Shown: one piece after another, positions 16,449 through 25,757 of the stretch
How the letters are laid out: each line of letters opens with the position of its first letter
Position numbering within the stretch: the stretch's first letter is position 1
NCBI GenBank assembly: GCA_005787585.1
Contig: SYAL01000033.1
Location: 1-43,432, forward strand
DNA from: Bacteroidota bacterium
GTDB taxonomy: Bacteria; Bacteroidota; Bacteroidia; B-17B0; Aurantibacillaceae
Direction: 5' to 3'
DNA: 43,432 bases
The notes under the pieces: generated by a model
The model's input: only the letters and a program-made list of their open reading frames with translations
What the model was told of the DNA's origin: nothing
The model's database searches: none
Translations under genes and position numbers: made by a program

Positions 16449-17432
16449 TCATGGTTTTTTATCAAGTGGCATAAACCCAAGAGCATTTTGTTGTTTTAGA
16501 GCCTGTAATTTTAATTCGTTCAAATGTTGATAATGATTTTGAGATATTACTGAATTTCTGTGAATAGGCGACGGACCTTCAATTACCCAATCGCTGGTTT
16601 TTTTGTAATCATAGCGACAAGAGTTACAAATAAATTCTTCTACCTCGTCCCACTGATCTTTTCTTGCAGTTACACGAACCACTTCTTCTCCTTTTAACCA
16701 AACGCGAGTTTTACCTGAACACTTATCGCAATTACGATGAGCATCTACAGGTTTTGTAAACCAAACTCGTTGTTTAAAACGAAATGTTTTATCTGTTAAA
16801 GCACCAACTGGGCAAACATCAATTACATTTCCAGAAAAATCATTATCGATTATGTTTTCTATGTAGGTAGAAATTTCCGATGAATCTCCACGAGAAATTA
16901 CGCCATGAACTCGATTATCGGTAATTTGTTCAGCAACCTTTACACAACGATAACAAAGAATACAGCGATTCATATGCAATTTTATTTTATCTCCAATATC
17001 AATAGCTTCGTATTCACGACGTTTAAATTCGAAACGAGTTGCGGCAGATCCATGTCCGTAACCCAAATCTTGTAATTTACATTCGCCGGCTTGGTCACAA
17101 ACCGGGCAATCTAAAGGATGATTAATTAATAAAAATTCAACAACACCTTTTCTTGCTTCCAATAATTCGGCATTAATATTATTTTCAACTACCATACCAT
17201 CCATTACTTCAGTTCTACAAGAAGCAACAGGTTTGGGAATAGGCGATGGATTGGCAGAACTACCTTGAGTAACTTTTACAATACAAGTTCGGCAGTAACC
17301 TCCACTTGTTTTTAAAGAAGAATAGTAGCACATGGCTGGAGGAGCTACTTCGGGCCCAATCATTCGAGCAGCCTGGAGAATTGTTGTTCCTTTTGGCACT
17401 TCAATTTGAATTCCATCTATAGTTACTTTCAT
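16449..17432 (-). CDS. nuoG: NADH:quinone oxidoreductase subunit G, short form without molybdopterin-type domain
   Basis: NuoG carries iron-sulfur clusters in the NADH-oxidising arm. The 327-residue protein has an N-terminal 2Fe-2S ferredoxin domain (cysteines in CYYSSLKTSGGYCRTC and SCRTEV). It then has the His/Cys site of N5 (HPLDCPVCDQAGEC) and the N4-type ligands (NRCILCYRC with VIDVCPVGAL). Near the C-terminus is a further four-Cys site (NCDKC ... CNSC) corresponding to the start of the molybdopterin oxidoreductase fold. The large molybdopterin-like domain that makes other NuoG proteins 700-900 residues is absent. I recall similarly short forms as normal in Bacteroidota, so this is not a local truncation. 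The nuoF stop is one base from this gene's start codon. Confidence 0.93.
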   Translation of the reverse strand: MKVTIDGIQIEVPKGTTILQAARMIGPEVAPPAMCYYSSLKTSGGYCRTCIVKVTQGSSANPSPIPKPVASCRTEVMDGMVVENNINAELLEARKGVVEFLLINHPLDCPVCDQAGECKLQDLGYGHGSAATRFEFKRREYEAIDIGDKIKLHMNRCILCYRCVKVAEQITDNRVHGVISRGDSSEISTYIENIIDNDFSGNVIDVCPVGALTDKTFRFKQRVWFTKPVDAHRNCDKCSGKTRVWLKGEEVVRVTARKDQWDEVEEFICNSCRYDYKKTSDWVIEGPSPIHRNSVISQNHYQHLNELKLQALKQQNALGFMPLDKKP

Positions 17433-17433
17433 T

Positions 17434-18771
17434 TTAAGCTACAATTTTGTTTAGTCTGTTATAGTGGCTAATATCAATAAATTTTTTATTTTTAGCAATG
17501 TCTAAAAATTCTTGTTTAAAATGTCGAATTGCTGCAGCTACAGGCCATGCGGCAGCTTCTCCTAGAGGACAAATAGTTTTGCCTTCGATCTTACTTTGAA
17601 TATCCCAAAGTAATTCTACATCACTTTCGATAGCGGTTCCATTTAAAAACTTTTGTAATATTTTTTCCATCCATCCAGTTCCTTCGCGGCAAGGAGAACA
17701 TTGTCCGCAACTTTCGTGATGATAAAATCGAGTAAACGTGAATAAATTTTTTACAATGCTGGTGTCTTCATCCATAACAATAAATCCTCCTGAACCTAAC
17801 ATTGTTCCAGTTTGAAACCCACCATCACTGAGACTCTCGTATGACATTAAGCGAGGCTCACCTTTGGCTGTTTTTAAAATTAATTCTGTTGGAAGAATGG
17901 GAACAGAAGATCCGCCGGCAACTACTGCTTTTAATTTTTTTCCATTTCTTATGCCACTACAATAATGTTCGCTATAAATAAATTCTTCAACAGGTAGCCC
18001 TAATTCTATTTCATATACACCAGGCTTATTAATATGTCCAGACGCAGAAATTAATTTTGTTCCAGTTGATTTCCCTATTCCTATTTTTGCATACTCTTCG
18101 CCTCCCATATTAATAATAGGGCAAACAGCGGCAATTGTTTCTACATTATTTACAACTGTTGGGCAGCCCCATAATCCGGCCACAGCAGGAAAAGGAGGTT
18201 TTATTCTTGGATTTCCTCTTTTTCCTTCAAGCGATTCTAGCAATGCCGTTTCTTCGCCGCAAATGTATGCCCCAGCTCCAACTTGAATGAAACAATCGTG
18301 AGAAAAATTAGTTCCTAAAATATTTTTTCCTAACCATCCTGCTGCGTAAGCTTCGGCAAGAGCTATTTCTAAAATGCGAGCTACATAAAAGTATTCGCCA
18401 CGAATATAGATATAAGAAGTTTTTGCCCCCAATGCAAAAGAAGATGTAATCATTCCTTCAATCAGCGCATGAGGTATTTTTTCCATTAAGTAACGGTCTT
18501 TAAAAGTTCCTGGTTCAGATTCATCGGCATTACAAACTAAGTAACGTTCAACACCTTCGGGCTTAGCTAAAAAACTCCACTTTAGTCCCGTAGGAAAGCC
18601 AGCACCACCGCGCCCCCTGAGTCCCGATTTTTTTACTTCATCAGTTACTTGATCAGGGGTCATTGTTTTTAGTGCTTTTTCTACAGAAGAATAACCACCA
18701 TGAATACGATAAACCTCGAGGGTATTTATTCCTGGCACCTTATCATTGTGTATTAATAATTTTTTTCCCAT
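17434..18771 (-). CDS. nuoF: NADH:quinone oxidoreductase subunit F (NADH and FMN site)
   Basis: NuoF binds NADH and FMN and holds cluster N3. The 445-residue protein contains [16 protein letters not shown] (FMN/NADH binding), [19 protein letters not shown] (flavin site) and the N3 ligands [13 protein letters not shown] plus a later Cys in TICPLGE. Length and order of motifs are as in other bacteria. It lies between nuoE (24 bases) and nuoG (one base, so translationally coupled). Confidence 0.97.
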   Translation of the reverse strand: MGKKLLIHNDKVPGINTLEVYRIHGGYSSVEKALKTMTPDQVTDEVKKSGLRGRGGAGFPTGLKWSFLAKPEGVERYLVCNADESEPGTFKDRYLMEKIPHALIEGMITSSFALGAKTSYIYIRGEYFYVARILEIALAEAYAAGWLGKNILGTNFSHDCFIQVGAGAYICGEETALLESLEGKRGNPRIKPPFPAVAGLWGCPTVVNNVETIAAVCPIINMGGEEYAKIGIGKSTGTKLISASGHINKPGVYEIELGLPVEEFIYSEHYCSGIRNGKKLKAVVAGGSSVPILPTELILKTAKGEPRLMSYESLSDGGFQTGTMLGSGGFIVMDEDTSIVKNLFTFTRFYHHESCGQCSPCREGTGWMEKILQKFLNGTAIESDVELLWDIQSKIEGKTICPLGEAAAWPVAAAIRHFKQEFLDIAKNKKFIDISHYNRLNKIVA

Positions 18772-18795
18772 TTTTTATTCTGCTATTAATAATTT

Positions 18796-19377
18796 TTATA
18801 ATGTATTTTTATAATCTAAATCAGTGTAGCTTTTTCTTTTACTTTCTGATTTATAATTTTCGATTAGAGTATCAACTTTTGCGAAGGTTAAATTTTCGTG
18901 GTAGCTAGCCCCACATTGTAACATTGGTGATGTTCCACAAGAACCCAAACATTCAACTACTTTTATAGAAAACATGCCGTCTTCCGTAGTTTCTCCTACC
19001 TTGATATTTAATTTTTTCTCAATATATTTCACAATATCTTCTGCTCCGTTAAGCCAACAAGAGCTAGTTTGACAAATTTCTAAAATACATTTACCCATTG
19101 GTTTTAAATTAAACATAGAGTAAAACGAGGCGACTTCAAATACTTCAATTGATTTTATTTTTAAGATAGACGCCACGTAATCCATTGTTTCAGGACTTAA
19201 CCAACCACCAAATTCTGCTTGCGCTAAATGTAAAATTGGGAGCAATGCAGATTTTTGTTTGCCTTGAGGATATCGACTGATAATACTTTGTGCAATTTGC
19301 ATCACATCTTCACTAAATTTTATTTCCAAGCGTTTGCTTTTGTCAAAATGCTGCGCGCCGTGTATTTGATTACTCAT
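18796..19377 (-). CDS. nuoE: NADH:quinone oxidoreductase subunit E (2Fe-2S)
   Basis: NuoE is a thioredoxin-fold subunit that holds the off-path cluster N1a next to NuoF. The four ligands are seen as CQTSSC and CLGSCG. The 193-residue protein also has the N-terminal helical region (SRYPQGKQKSALLPILHLAQ) typical of the family. The gene is 19 bases after nuoD. Confidence 0.95.
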   Translation of the reverse strand: MSNQIHGAQHFDKSKRLEIKFSEDVMQIAQSIISRYPQGKQKSALLPILHLAQAEFGGWLSPETMDYVASILKIKSIEVFEVASFYSMFNLKPMGKCILEICQTSSCWLNGAEDIVKYIEKKLNIKVGETTEDGMFSIKVVECLGSCGTSPMLQCGASYHENLTFAKVDTLIENYKSESKRKSYTDLDYKNTL

Positions 19378-19396
19378 TTTATTATTTTATATTTTT

Positions 19397-20608
19397 TTAT
19401 GCATCTAATTCTCCAGCAATTACATTCATGCTACTCATTGTTATAATTGCATCACTTAACAATGCACCTTTTATCATTTCAGGATAAGCTTGGTAATATA
19501 TAAAACATGGCCTTCTAAAATGCAATCTAAATGGCGTTCTACCACCATCACTTATTAAGTAAAATCCCAATTCTCCATTTCCTCCTTCTACACAGTGATA
19601 TATTTCTCCTTTCGGCACATCGGTTTCACCCATAACAATTTTAAAATGATAGATAAGGGCTTCCATATTATTATAAACTTCGTGTTTGGGAGGTAAAAAG
19701 AAATCAGGAATATCTGCATGAACTTTTCCTGAAGGCATATTTTTAATTGCTTGCGAAATTATACTTAATGACTGTTTCATTTCTTCATCACGAACTGTAA
19801 ATCTATCATAAGTATCGCCACTGGTACCTATAGGAATTTTAAAATCAAAATCTTGGTAAGAAGAATAAGGCGAAGCAACCCTAACATCATAATCAATTCC
19901 AGCAGCCCTCAAATTAGGCCCAGTAAAACTATATTCTAATGCCATCTTAGATGAGATGGGCCCGCAATTTATAGTTCTATCCATAAAAATTTTATTACGC
20001 ATTAGTAAAGTGTTAAATTCATTTAATGCTTTTGGAAAATCTTTTATAAACACATTTATTTTGTCCCATGTATTTTGATTCCATTCTCTTTCAAACCCTC
20101 CAATTCTACAAATATTTGTTGTTAATCTGGCACCACAAATACTTTCAAAAATATCATAAATATGTTCTCTCCATTGAAATAAGTATAAAAATCCGGTAGT
20201 TCCACCAGTATCTTGACCAATGATGGTATTGCAAATAATATGATCGGCGATTCTAGATAACTCCATTACAATAACTCGCATATATTCTGCACGTTTTGGA
20301 ATTTCGGCTTTAATTAATTTTTCAACGGTCATGTGCCATCCCATATTATTAATTGGAGAAGAGCAATAGTTTAAACGATCGGTTATAGGGGTTATTTGAG
20401 CATAAGGTCTTCTTTCGGCTAATTTCTCAAATGCACGATGAATGTATCCTAAAGTTGGCACTGCATCATGAATAATCTCGCCATCCATTCTTAATACATT
20501 TTGAAAAATTCCATGTGTGGCGGGGTGAGTTGGACCTAAATTTAAGATGGAATATTCTTTTTCCATCAAATCATTAAGCGGTAAAGTTGTATCTAATTTT
20601 TTTCTCAT
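19397..20608 (-). CDS. nuoD: NADH:quinone oxidoreductase subunit D (49 kDa type)
   Basis: NuoD forms the quinone-reduction site with NuoB. The 403-residue protein has the diagnostic N-terminal loop NLGPTHPATHG (the His involved in quinone binding), then DGEIIHDAVPTLGYIHRAFEK, RLNYCSSPINNMGWHMTVEK and IGGFEREW. It ends with the usual short C-terminal segment SMNVIAGELDA. Subunits C and D are separate genes here, unlike the NuoCD fusion of E. coli. It follows nuoC by 26 bases. Confidence 0.97.
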   Translation of the reverse strand: MRKKLDTTLPLNDLMEKEYSILNLGPTHPATHGIFQNVLRMDGEIIHDAVPTLGYIHRAFEKLAERRPYAQITPITDRLNYCSSPINNMGWHMTVEKLIKAEIPKRAEYMRVIVMELSRIADHIICNTIIGQDTGGTTGFLYLFQWREHIYDIFESICGARLTTNICRIGGFEREWNQNTWDKINVFIKDFPKALNEFNTLLMRNKIFMDRTINCGPISSKMALEYSFTGPNLRAAGIDYDVRVASPYSSYQDFDFKIPIGTSGDTYDRFTVRDEEMKQSLSIISQAIKNMPSGKVHADIPDFFLPPKHEVYNNMEALIYHFKIVMGETDVPKGEIYHCVEGGNGELGFYLISDGGRTPFRLHFRRPCFIYYQAYPEMIKGALLSDAIITMSSMNVIAGELDA

Positions 20609-20634
20609 TTATTTTTTCAGGATGTTGATTTTAT

Positions 20635-21132
20635 TTAACGGCCAAACATTTTATCATCTTTATCTTCTCTTGTTTGGTCTTCGAGAGGATATTCTTTTCG
20701 TAATGGAAAAATATCCATTTCATCAACATTTAAAATACGTTTTAAATTAGGATGGCCAATAAAGCGAACGCCATAAAAATCAAAAGTTTCGCGCTCCATC
20801 CAATTGGCTCCGGGCCATAAATCTGTTGCTGTTGGTATTTCTGGAACATTAACATCAAAATAAGTTTTTACACGAACGCGCCAATTTTTGGGCATATTAT
20901 GTAAATGATAAATCACGCTTAATTGCTTTTCGTCGGCGGTTTGCGCACCAGTTAAATCTGTTAAGAAGTGAAAATTTAATTCTTCATCTTCCTTTAAAAA
21001 ACGAATTACTTCATGAATATTAGCTGAATTTATTGTAAAAACAGGGAAGTCATATAATAATTCGGAGCTAATTACAGCGTTTAAAAATTTTGTATTTAAT
21101 TTTAGGGAAATTTTATTTAAAAGATCTTCCAT
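20635..21132 (-). CDS. nuoC: NADH:quinone oxidoreductase subunit C (30 kDa type)
   Basis: NuoC is a structural subunit of the connecting arm, bound to NuoD. The 165-residue protein carries the family C-terminal signature as ETFDFYGVRFIGHPNLKRIL followed by FPLRKEYPLEDQ, and the LTDLTGAQ motif nearer the N-terminus. It is shorter than in some bacteria but has the whole conserved core. Nine bases separate it from nuoB. Confidence 0.95.
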   Translation of the reverse strand: MEDLLNKISLKLNTKFLNAVISSELLYDFPVFTINSANIHEVIRFLKEDEELNFHFLTDLTGAQTADEKQLSVIYHLHNMPKNWRVRVKTYFDVNVPEIPTATDLWPGANWMERETFDFYGVRFIGHPNLKRILNVDEMDIFPLRKEYPLEDQTREDKDDKMFGR

Positions 21133-21141
21133 TCAAAAAAT

Positions 21142-21705
21142 TTATTCAATTCCATAACTATTTAATAATTTTTTATATTCCGGATTATTTCTTCTTCTAC
21201 CAGATTCGTTTTTTGCTAGTTCTTGTATTTTTATAATACCTTCTATTATTTGTTCTGGGCGGGGAGGACAACCAGGAACATAGACATCAACTGGTATAAT
21301 TCTATCAATTCCTTGCAATACGCTATAGGTATCAAAAATACCACCACTACTTGCACATGCACCAACACTCAAAACCCATCGCGGTTCTGCCATTTGTTCG
21401 TATACTTGTCGCAAAATAGGACCCATTTTTTTTGCAATAGTACCCATTACCATTAATAAATCTGCTTGTCTTGGAGAAAAACTTAATCGCTCCATTCCGA
21501 ATCGAGCCAAGTCATAATGAGAGCCCATAGTGGCCATAAATTCGATACCACAGCAAGATGTAGCAAAAGGCAGTGGCCACAATGAGTTAGCTCTGGCCAA
21601 CCCAATTACTCCATCAATTTTTGTTGCAAAAAAACCTGGTCCTTCGATCCCTTCTGGCTGCTTAGCAATCTCGAGTTTTGTTTGTTTTATAATTTCTTTA
21701 GGCAT
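21142..21705 (-). CDS. nuoB: NADH:quinone oxidoreductase subunit B (cluster N2)
   Basis: NuoB holds cluster N2, the last cluster before quinone. All ligand motifs are visible: the double cysteine in [12 protein letters not shown], the third in [10 protein letters not shown] and the fourth in [11 protein letters not shown]. The length of 187 residues is normal, with a short N-terminal extension and a basic C-terminus. The start ATG at 21705 is 29 bases from the nuoA stop. Confidence 0.97.
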   Translation of the reverse strand: MPKEIIKQTKLEIAKQPEGIEGPGFFATKIDGVIGLARANSLWPLPFATSCCGIEFMATMGSHYDLARFGMERLSFSPRQADLLMVMGTIAKKMGPILRQVYEQMAEPRWVLSVGACASSGGIFDTYSVLQGIDRIIPVDVYVPGCPPRPEQIIEGIIKIQELAKNESGRRRNNPEYKKLLNSYGIE

Positions 21706-21734
21706 TGGTACTTTTTTTTAGCATTTGGATTTAT

Positions 21735-22103
21735 TTATTCCTCCCACTGAAGTGCTTTTTTAGAAATCATATAATAAAATCCGACTAACAATAAAATTAT
21801 AAAGCTAAAAACTTCAATAATTCCAAGTAATCCTAATTCTTTAAAATTTGCGGCCCAAGGGTACATAAAAATAACTTCCACATCAAAAAGTACAAATAGG
21901 ATTGCAACTAAAAAGTATTTAATCGAAAAGGGCACTCGAGCATTTCCTTGAGTTTCAATACCACATTCAAAAGACTCTAATTTAACTTTTGTTTTTCGTT
22001 TTGGACCCAAAGCATGGGTAGCTATTAGTGAAACAGCTGCAAAACCAACTGCAACAGTAAACATTATAAAAATTGGCAAATAATCTATAGGAGAGTTGCT
22101 CAT
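21735..22103 (-). CDS. nuoA: NADH:quinone oxidoreductase subunit A
   Basis: NuoA is a three-helix membrane subunit at the junction of the two arms. The 122-residue protein has the loop with KLESFECGIETQGNARVPFS, whose Cys becomes exposed in the deactive enzyme of mitochondria. It also has the second helix FVLFDVEVIFMYPWA with conserved acidic residues. It is the first gene of the operon and lies directly behind a strong promoter match. Confidence 0.96.
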   Translation of the reverse strand: MSNSPIDYLPIFIMFTVAVGFAAVSLIATHALGPKRKTKVKLESFECGIETQGNARVPFSIKYFLVAILFVLFDVEVIFMYPWAANFKELGLLGIIEVFSFIILLLVGFYYMISKKALQWEE

Positions 22104-22124
22104 AATTGCAATAATTTATGAGTG

Positions 22125-22155
22125 CAAAATTAACCATTTTATACAACTTTTCAAA
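22125..22155 (-). promoter_or_regulatory. Promoter of the nuo operon
   Basis: On the minus strand TTTG (22155-22152) is followed by exactly 19 bases and then TAATTTTG (22132-22125). This is a full match to the Bacteroidota housekeeping consensus TTTG, about 19 bases, TAnnTTTG. Transcription would start near 22119-22117, giving a leader of roughly 15 bases before the nuoA ATG (22103). The -33 element begins only 16 bases after the stop codon of the preceding gene on the same strand. Confidence 0.7.
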
Positions 22156-22171
22156 AACAAATGGCCACTAA

Positions 22172-25100
22172 TTAATTTTTAATAAATTGTATATAAAATT
22201 TTTTATTATCGATTAAAAAATTTAAAAAATAAAAACCAAATGGAAGAGCTTGAGTGATTATTTTTGATTCTTTATTTTCGATTTTAAATTTTGATTTTAT
22301 TACTAATTGACCTAAACTATTATGTATTTCATAATCAATTTCGTTTTTTATTTCGTTTTCAAACTTCAAAGTTAAATCATCTTTTACTGGATTTGGCCTA
22401 ATTAATATTTTATCTTTTTGAGCATTAATTTGCTTAAAGGCATCTATATAAAATTCGAAATAATCAGACTCAGAGTAACAATTATCATTTCCAGCCCATA
22501 CAGAATACCAGCCATTTTGAAAAGGAACATATGTTTGAGTGGTTGCTCCTGGAATTAATGACCCGCTATAATACCATTGATAAGAAGAGGCAGTTCCCAA
22601 AGCGGTTAAATAGCCTGAAGTAGAAATAATTGTAGGAGTTAATGGCGTTTGAGAAACATATAGTGTTGAACTTCCAAAGCTATTACAGGCTCCTAGTGAA
22701 GCAGTAAAGTTATATATTGAAGTAACTGAATTTGTAACTGGAATAAAAAAACCTTGTTGTCCAGTTGACCAATTAATACTATTTGCATTTGAGCTAACAC
22801 CAATATTTCCAATTTGATTATCACATACCGAACCCGAAATTGCAGATAAGGTAGGATTATTAACAATAGAAATTGTATTTGTGTAAATTGCACTTGGTCC
22901 AAAAACATTTGTCGAAACAAGGCTTACGGTGTAAATTCCAATTGTGGGAAAAGTAATAAATGGTGATTGAATAGTTGATGTTGAAGGCGATCCTCCTGAA
23001 AAGGTCCAATTCCATGAATTTGGACTATTTGCAGAAACATCATTAAATTGAAGAGCAGTATTTACGCATCCTGGAGAAAATTGAGTATTAAACCCAGCTA
23101 CAGGGGCTGAAGTTGGATTAGAGTATAAAGATGTTTCCCAAACCCCTCTTGCATAAGTAGCCGCTCTAAGCTTTCCAGTTGGGTAATAAATTTCTAAATC
23201 TTGAACTATAATATTTGGAAGGCCTGTAAAATAAGAAATCCAATTACTCATATTTGCCTCTCGGTAATAAACACCAACATCTGTTCCCAGATATAACCCT
23301 TGTGGGCTATTCTTTACATATACTATACAGTTAATTGGGATATTTGGTATGCCTTGAGAATAATTAGTCCAAGTTGAGCCGCCATTATAAGATGCTAAAA
23401 CTTTAATGCCAGCTGAATAACCAGAAAGTGTAATATAAATATTATTTGGATTCAAATTATCCATCGTTAAGTCAGTAATTTGATTGTTACCAATAATGTT
23501 TACGGGCGCGATGTTAGACCAAGAGGAACCTCCATTTGAGGTTTTCCAAATAGCATTACTAGAAGTCGCAAAAATTATATTGGGGTTTAATGGTGAAACT
23601 TTAATTTCATCTAACGTGGAATTAAAATTGCTTATTATAGTCCATGTATTACCTTGATTTGTTGATTTAAAAACATTTTTATAGCCGCAGTAATAAGTAT
23701 TTGAACTTATTGGATCTTGAACAATTGGCGCTACCCAAGCTGGAGTTCCCGATAACCCTGAAACAATGGCACTCCAATTAGCTCCCCCGTTAATTGAGCG
23801 AGTAAATCCGCCATTTTGTGTTGAGGCAACTAGGGTATTATTATTATTCCAATCTATAAAACAATCCATGCCGTCGCCACCATATATTTGACTCCAATTA
23901 GAGCCATTTAATAAATTTGAACCATTATCTTGGTGGCCAGTAATTAGTCTGTTTGAGATATTTGAAGATAAGCCCATTTTATAAATTTGAGCAATATTCA
24001 TATTCCCATTAATTTCTGTCCAATTCTGCCCATTATTACTTGTTTTTGAAACGCCACCATCTGTTCCCAAGTAACATGTAGTTCCAGAAGTATATAAAAC
24101 ACAATGCAAATCAGCATGAACATATGGCTTTCCTCCACCGCCATACCAGTGAGAGTTTAAAACCCAATTCGCTCCACCATTAGTTGATTTCCATGAATTT
24201 ACTCCTCCTGCAATAATTTCATTAGCATTTGATGGAGAAGCATCAATGGCAATATCATACCAGCCTTGTCCACCCGTTCCATTTCCGGTTGTACTCCAAT
24301 CAAAAATATTGGGATAACTGCTCATTAAACTGAAAGTTGTGCCTGAGTTTAACGAACGATACAGTCCTCCAAAGCCATTTGAATTGTTGCTTACTAATAC
24401 ATATAAGTAATTCGCATTTGCTTTTGAAACTGCAATAGACAAACGATTTGCTGAAATTCCACTTGGGAAAGCCGAAACGCCAGCGAAACTTGCACCTCCA
24501 TTAATTGATTTACTTAATCCATTGCCAGTTACTGCATAAACTGTTATTGTGTCGTTAGGCCTATACTCAGCATCTACATAATTTCCTGAAGAAATTAAAG
24601 ACCAATTTTGCCCAGCATTTAAAGACCTGTAAATACCAACTGATGAAGCCACTATTAATGTGTTTGGATTTAGCGGATTTATTAATAAACGATATATTCT
24701 TCTTTGCTGGGTTGTTTGCCAAACAAGACCTGTATTATTCCATGTTAAACCACCATCAATCGATTTAAGAACTCCAGTTGAATATGTATCTCCAGCATCG
24801 CGATCGCCAGTTGATATATATATAATATTTGTATTAATTGAGTTAATCGCAATATCTGAAACACCACAAGAACCTAATTGATCTGTTGTTGTTGTATAGG
24901 AAATCCCTCCATTATTTGTCATCCAAAACCCCCCAGCGGCTGAACCAACATAAAAACTATTTGTATTTGTTGGATTAGCACAGATTACTTGAATTCGACC
25001 AGCACCTCCTCCTGATGGAGAGCCATAAGGGCCAAGAGGCGTCCAGTTGGCAACAGGCGAATTTAAACTTAAATTATTCGAGGTCTGCTGTAGATTAGAA

Positions 25101-25378
25101 TTTTCGTTTAAAAACTCCTGATATTTTTCTAAAGCATATCCTCTTGAAGCAAACTTTAAATTCCCCGAAGGAAAAACTCTTGGCTCTGCAAACCATTGCC
25201 ATCTTTTAAATGCTTTATATCCTTTTCCCTTTTCATATGGCCGATCTTTCCAGTAATTATCAAATTCCATAACAATGTTATAAAAATTAGCATTGGTATC
25301 AGTCATCATTTCTGTCCACTTTTGAGAGAAGGTAGTAAAGCAAGATATCAAAAGTAGAAGCGTGATTTTATTTTTCAT
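22172..25378 (-). CDS. Secreted Asp-box (BNR/sortilin-like) propeller protein with PKD domain and T9SS type A tail
   Basis: A 1068-residue exported protein. It has a signal peptide (about 1-19). A long region (about 110-740) contains roughly eleven Asp-box motifs of the S-x-N/D-G-G-x-T/N-W type, for example SIDGGLTW, STNGGANW, SINGGANW, TSNGGSSW and SYNGGSTW; such motifs mark beta-propeller blades, as in sortilin (VPS10) and BNR proteins. A PKD domain (about 757-840, NSWNWTFSGG ... TFPTIGIYTVSLV) and an Ig-like region with paired cysteines follow. The last ~80 residues form the T9SS type A sorting domain (RPNPVKDDLTLKF ... NSLGQLVIK ... GFYFLNFLID). It is thus secreted through the gliding/T9SS machinery and anchored or released outside. 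No catalytic residues of a known hydrolase could be assigned. Confidence 0.88.
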   Translation of the reverse strand: MKNKITLLLLISCFTTFSQKWTEMMTDTNANFYNIVMEFDNYWKDRPYEKGKGYKAFKRWQWFAEPRVFPSGNLKFASRGYALEKYQEFLNENSNLQQTSNNLSLNSPVANWTPLGPYGSPSGGGAGRIQVICANPTNTNSFYVGSAAGGFWMTNNGGISYTTTTDQLGSCGVSDIAINSINTNIIYISTGDRDAGDTYSTGVLKSIDGGLTWNNTGLVWQTTQQRRIYRLLINPLNPNTLIVASSVGIYRSLNAGQNWSLISSGNYVDAEYRPNDTITVYAVTGNGLSKSINGGASFAGVSAFPSGISANRLSIAVSKANANYLYVLVSNNSNGFGGLYRSLNSGTTFSLMSSYPNIFDWSTTGNGTGGQGWYDIAIDASPSNANEIIAGGVNSWKSTNGGANWVLNSHWYGGGGKPYVHADLHCVLYTSGTTCYLGTDGGVSKTSNNGQNWTEINGNMNIAQIYKMGLSSNISNRLITGHQDNGSNLLNGSNWSQIYGGDGMDCFIDWNNNNTLVASTQNGGFTRSINGGANWSAIVSGLSGTPAWVAPIVQDPISSNTYYCGYKNVFKSTNQGNTWTIISNFNSTLDEIKVSPLNPNIIFATSSNAIWKTSNGGSSWSNIAPVNIIGNNQITDLTMDNLNPNNIYITLSGYSAGIKVLASYNGGSTWTNYSQGIPNIPINCIVYVKNSPQGLYLGTDVGVYYREANMSNWISYFTGLPNIIVQDLEIYYPTGKLRAATYARGVWETSLYSNPTSAPVAGFNTQFSPGCVNTALQFNDVSANSPNSWNWTFSGGSPSTSTIQSPFITFPTIGIYTVSLVSTNVFGPSAIYTNTISIVNNPTLSAISGSVCDNQIGNIGVSSNANSINWSTGQQGFFIPVTNSVTSIYNFTASLGACNSFGSSTLYVSQTPLTPTIISTSGYLTALGTASSYQWYYSGSLIPGATTQTYVPFQNGWYSVWAGNDNCYSESDYFEFYIDAFKQINAQKDKILIRPNPVKDDLTLKFENEIKNEIDYEIHNSLGQLVIKSKFKIENKESKIITQALPFGFYFLNFLIDNKKFYIQFIKN

Positions 25379-25421
25379 TTATAAATTTTATTAATTTCTA
25401 AAAGTAAATAAATTTCTAAAC

Positions 25422-25429
25422 CAAATCTA
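25422..25429 (-). promoter_or_regulatory. Possible -7 box of the Asp-box T9SS gene
   Basis: On the minus strand TAGATTTG fits TAnnTTTG and lies 43 bases before the ATG at 25378. No TTTG is seen at the right distance upstream, so this is only a weak candidate. Confidence 0.3.
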
Positions 25430-25445
25430 TATTAAATTTCATTTT

Positions 25446-25477
25446 TTTGGATTATAATTATCAAATGTGTAACTTTA
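25446..25477 (+). promoter_or_regulatory. Promoter of tatA
   Basis: TTTG at 25446-25449 is followed after 20 bases by TAACTTTA at 25470-25477, matching the Bacteroidota pattern except for the last base. It ends 17 bases before the tatA ATG, giving a short leader. Confidence 0.5.
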
Positions 25478-25494
25478 CGTATTAATATTTAATT

Positions 25495-25689
25495 ATGACA
25501 TCAACATTTATTTTAGGTATCTTTGGTACTGTGGGTGCGACTGAAGTTATTGTTATTTTAGTAATCGTATTATTATTATTTGGTGGAAAAAAAATACCAG
25601 AATTAATGAAAGGGCTTGGAAGAGGCGTTAAAGATTTTAAAGAAGCCAGTAAGGGTGAGGCAAACGAAAACGATACTGAAAAAAAATAA
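25495..25689 (+). CDS. tatA: Sec-independent protein translocase TatA/TatE
   Basis: TatA subunits assemble into the pore-like complex that moves folded proteins across the inner membrane. The 64-residue protein has one N-terminal membrane helix ([12 protein letters not shown]), then the hinge and amphipathic helix with the conserved [20 protein letters not shown]. An acidic and basic C-terminal tail follows. The GGKKIPEL motif and the charge pattern are diagnostic for TatA/E rather than TatB. tatC is not nearby. The gene is a single-gene unit with its own promoter and terminator. Confidence 0.95.
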   Translation: MTSTFILGIFGTVGATEVIVILVIVLLLFGGKKIPELMKGLGRGVKDFKEASKGEANENDTEKK

Positions 25690-25708
25690 TTTATATATAT
25701 GTATTTTT

Positions 25709-25745
25709 AAAGCGTTATTCATAATGGATAACGCTTTTGTTTTTT
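25709..25745 (+). terminator. Hairpin terminator after tatA
   Basis: A 10-base perfect stem AAAGCGTTAT/ATAACGCTTT (25709-25718 and 25728-25737) with a nine-base loop is followed by a G and a T-run. It starts 20 bases after the tatA stop. The right arm and T-run overlap the spurious TTG start at 25737, supporting a later start for gatA. Confidence 0.75.
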
Positions 25746-25757
25746 AAATTAAAATTA

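Noticed and set aside
25737..25757. TTG start for gatA
   Set aside because: It lies within the right arm and T-run of the tatA terminator; GTG at 25758 gives the expected family N-terminus.
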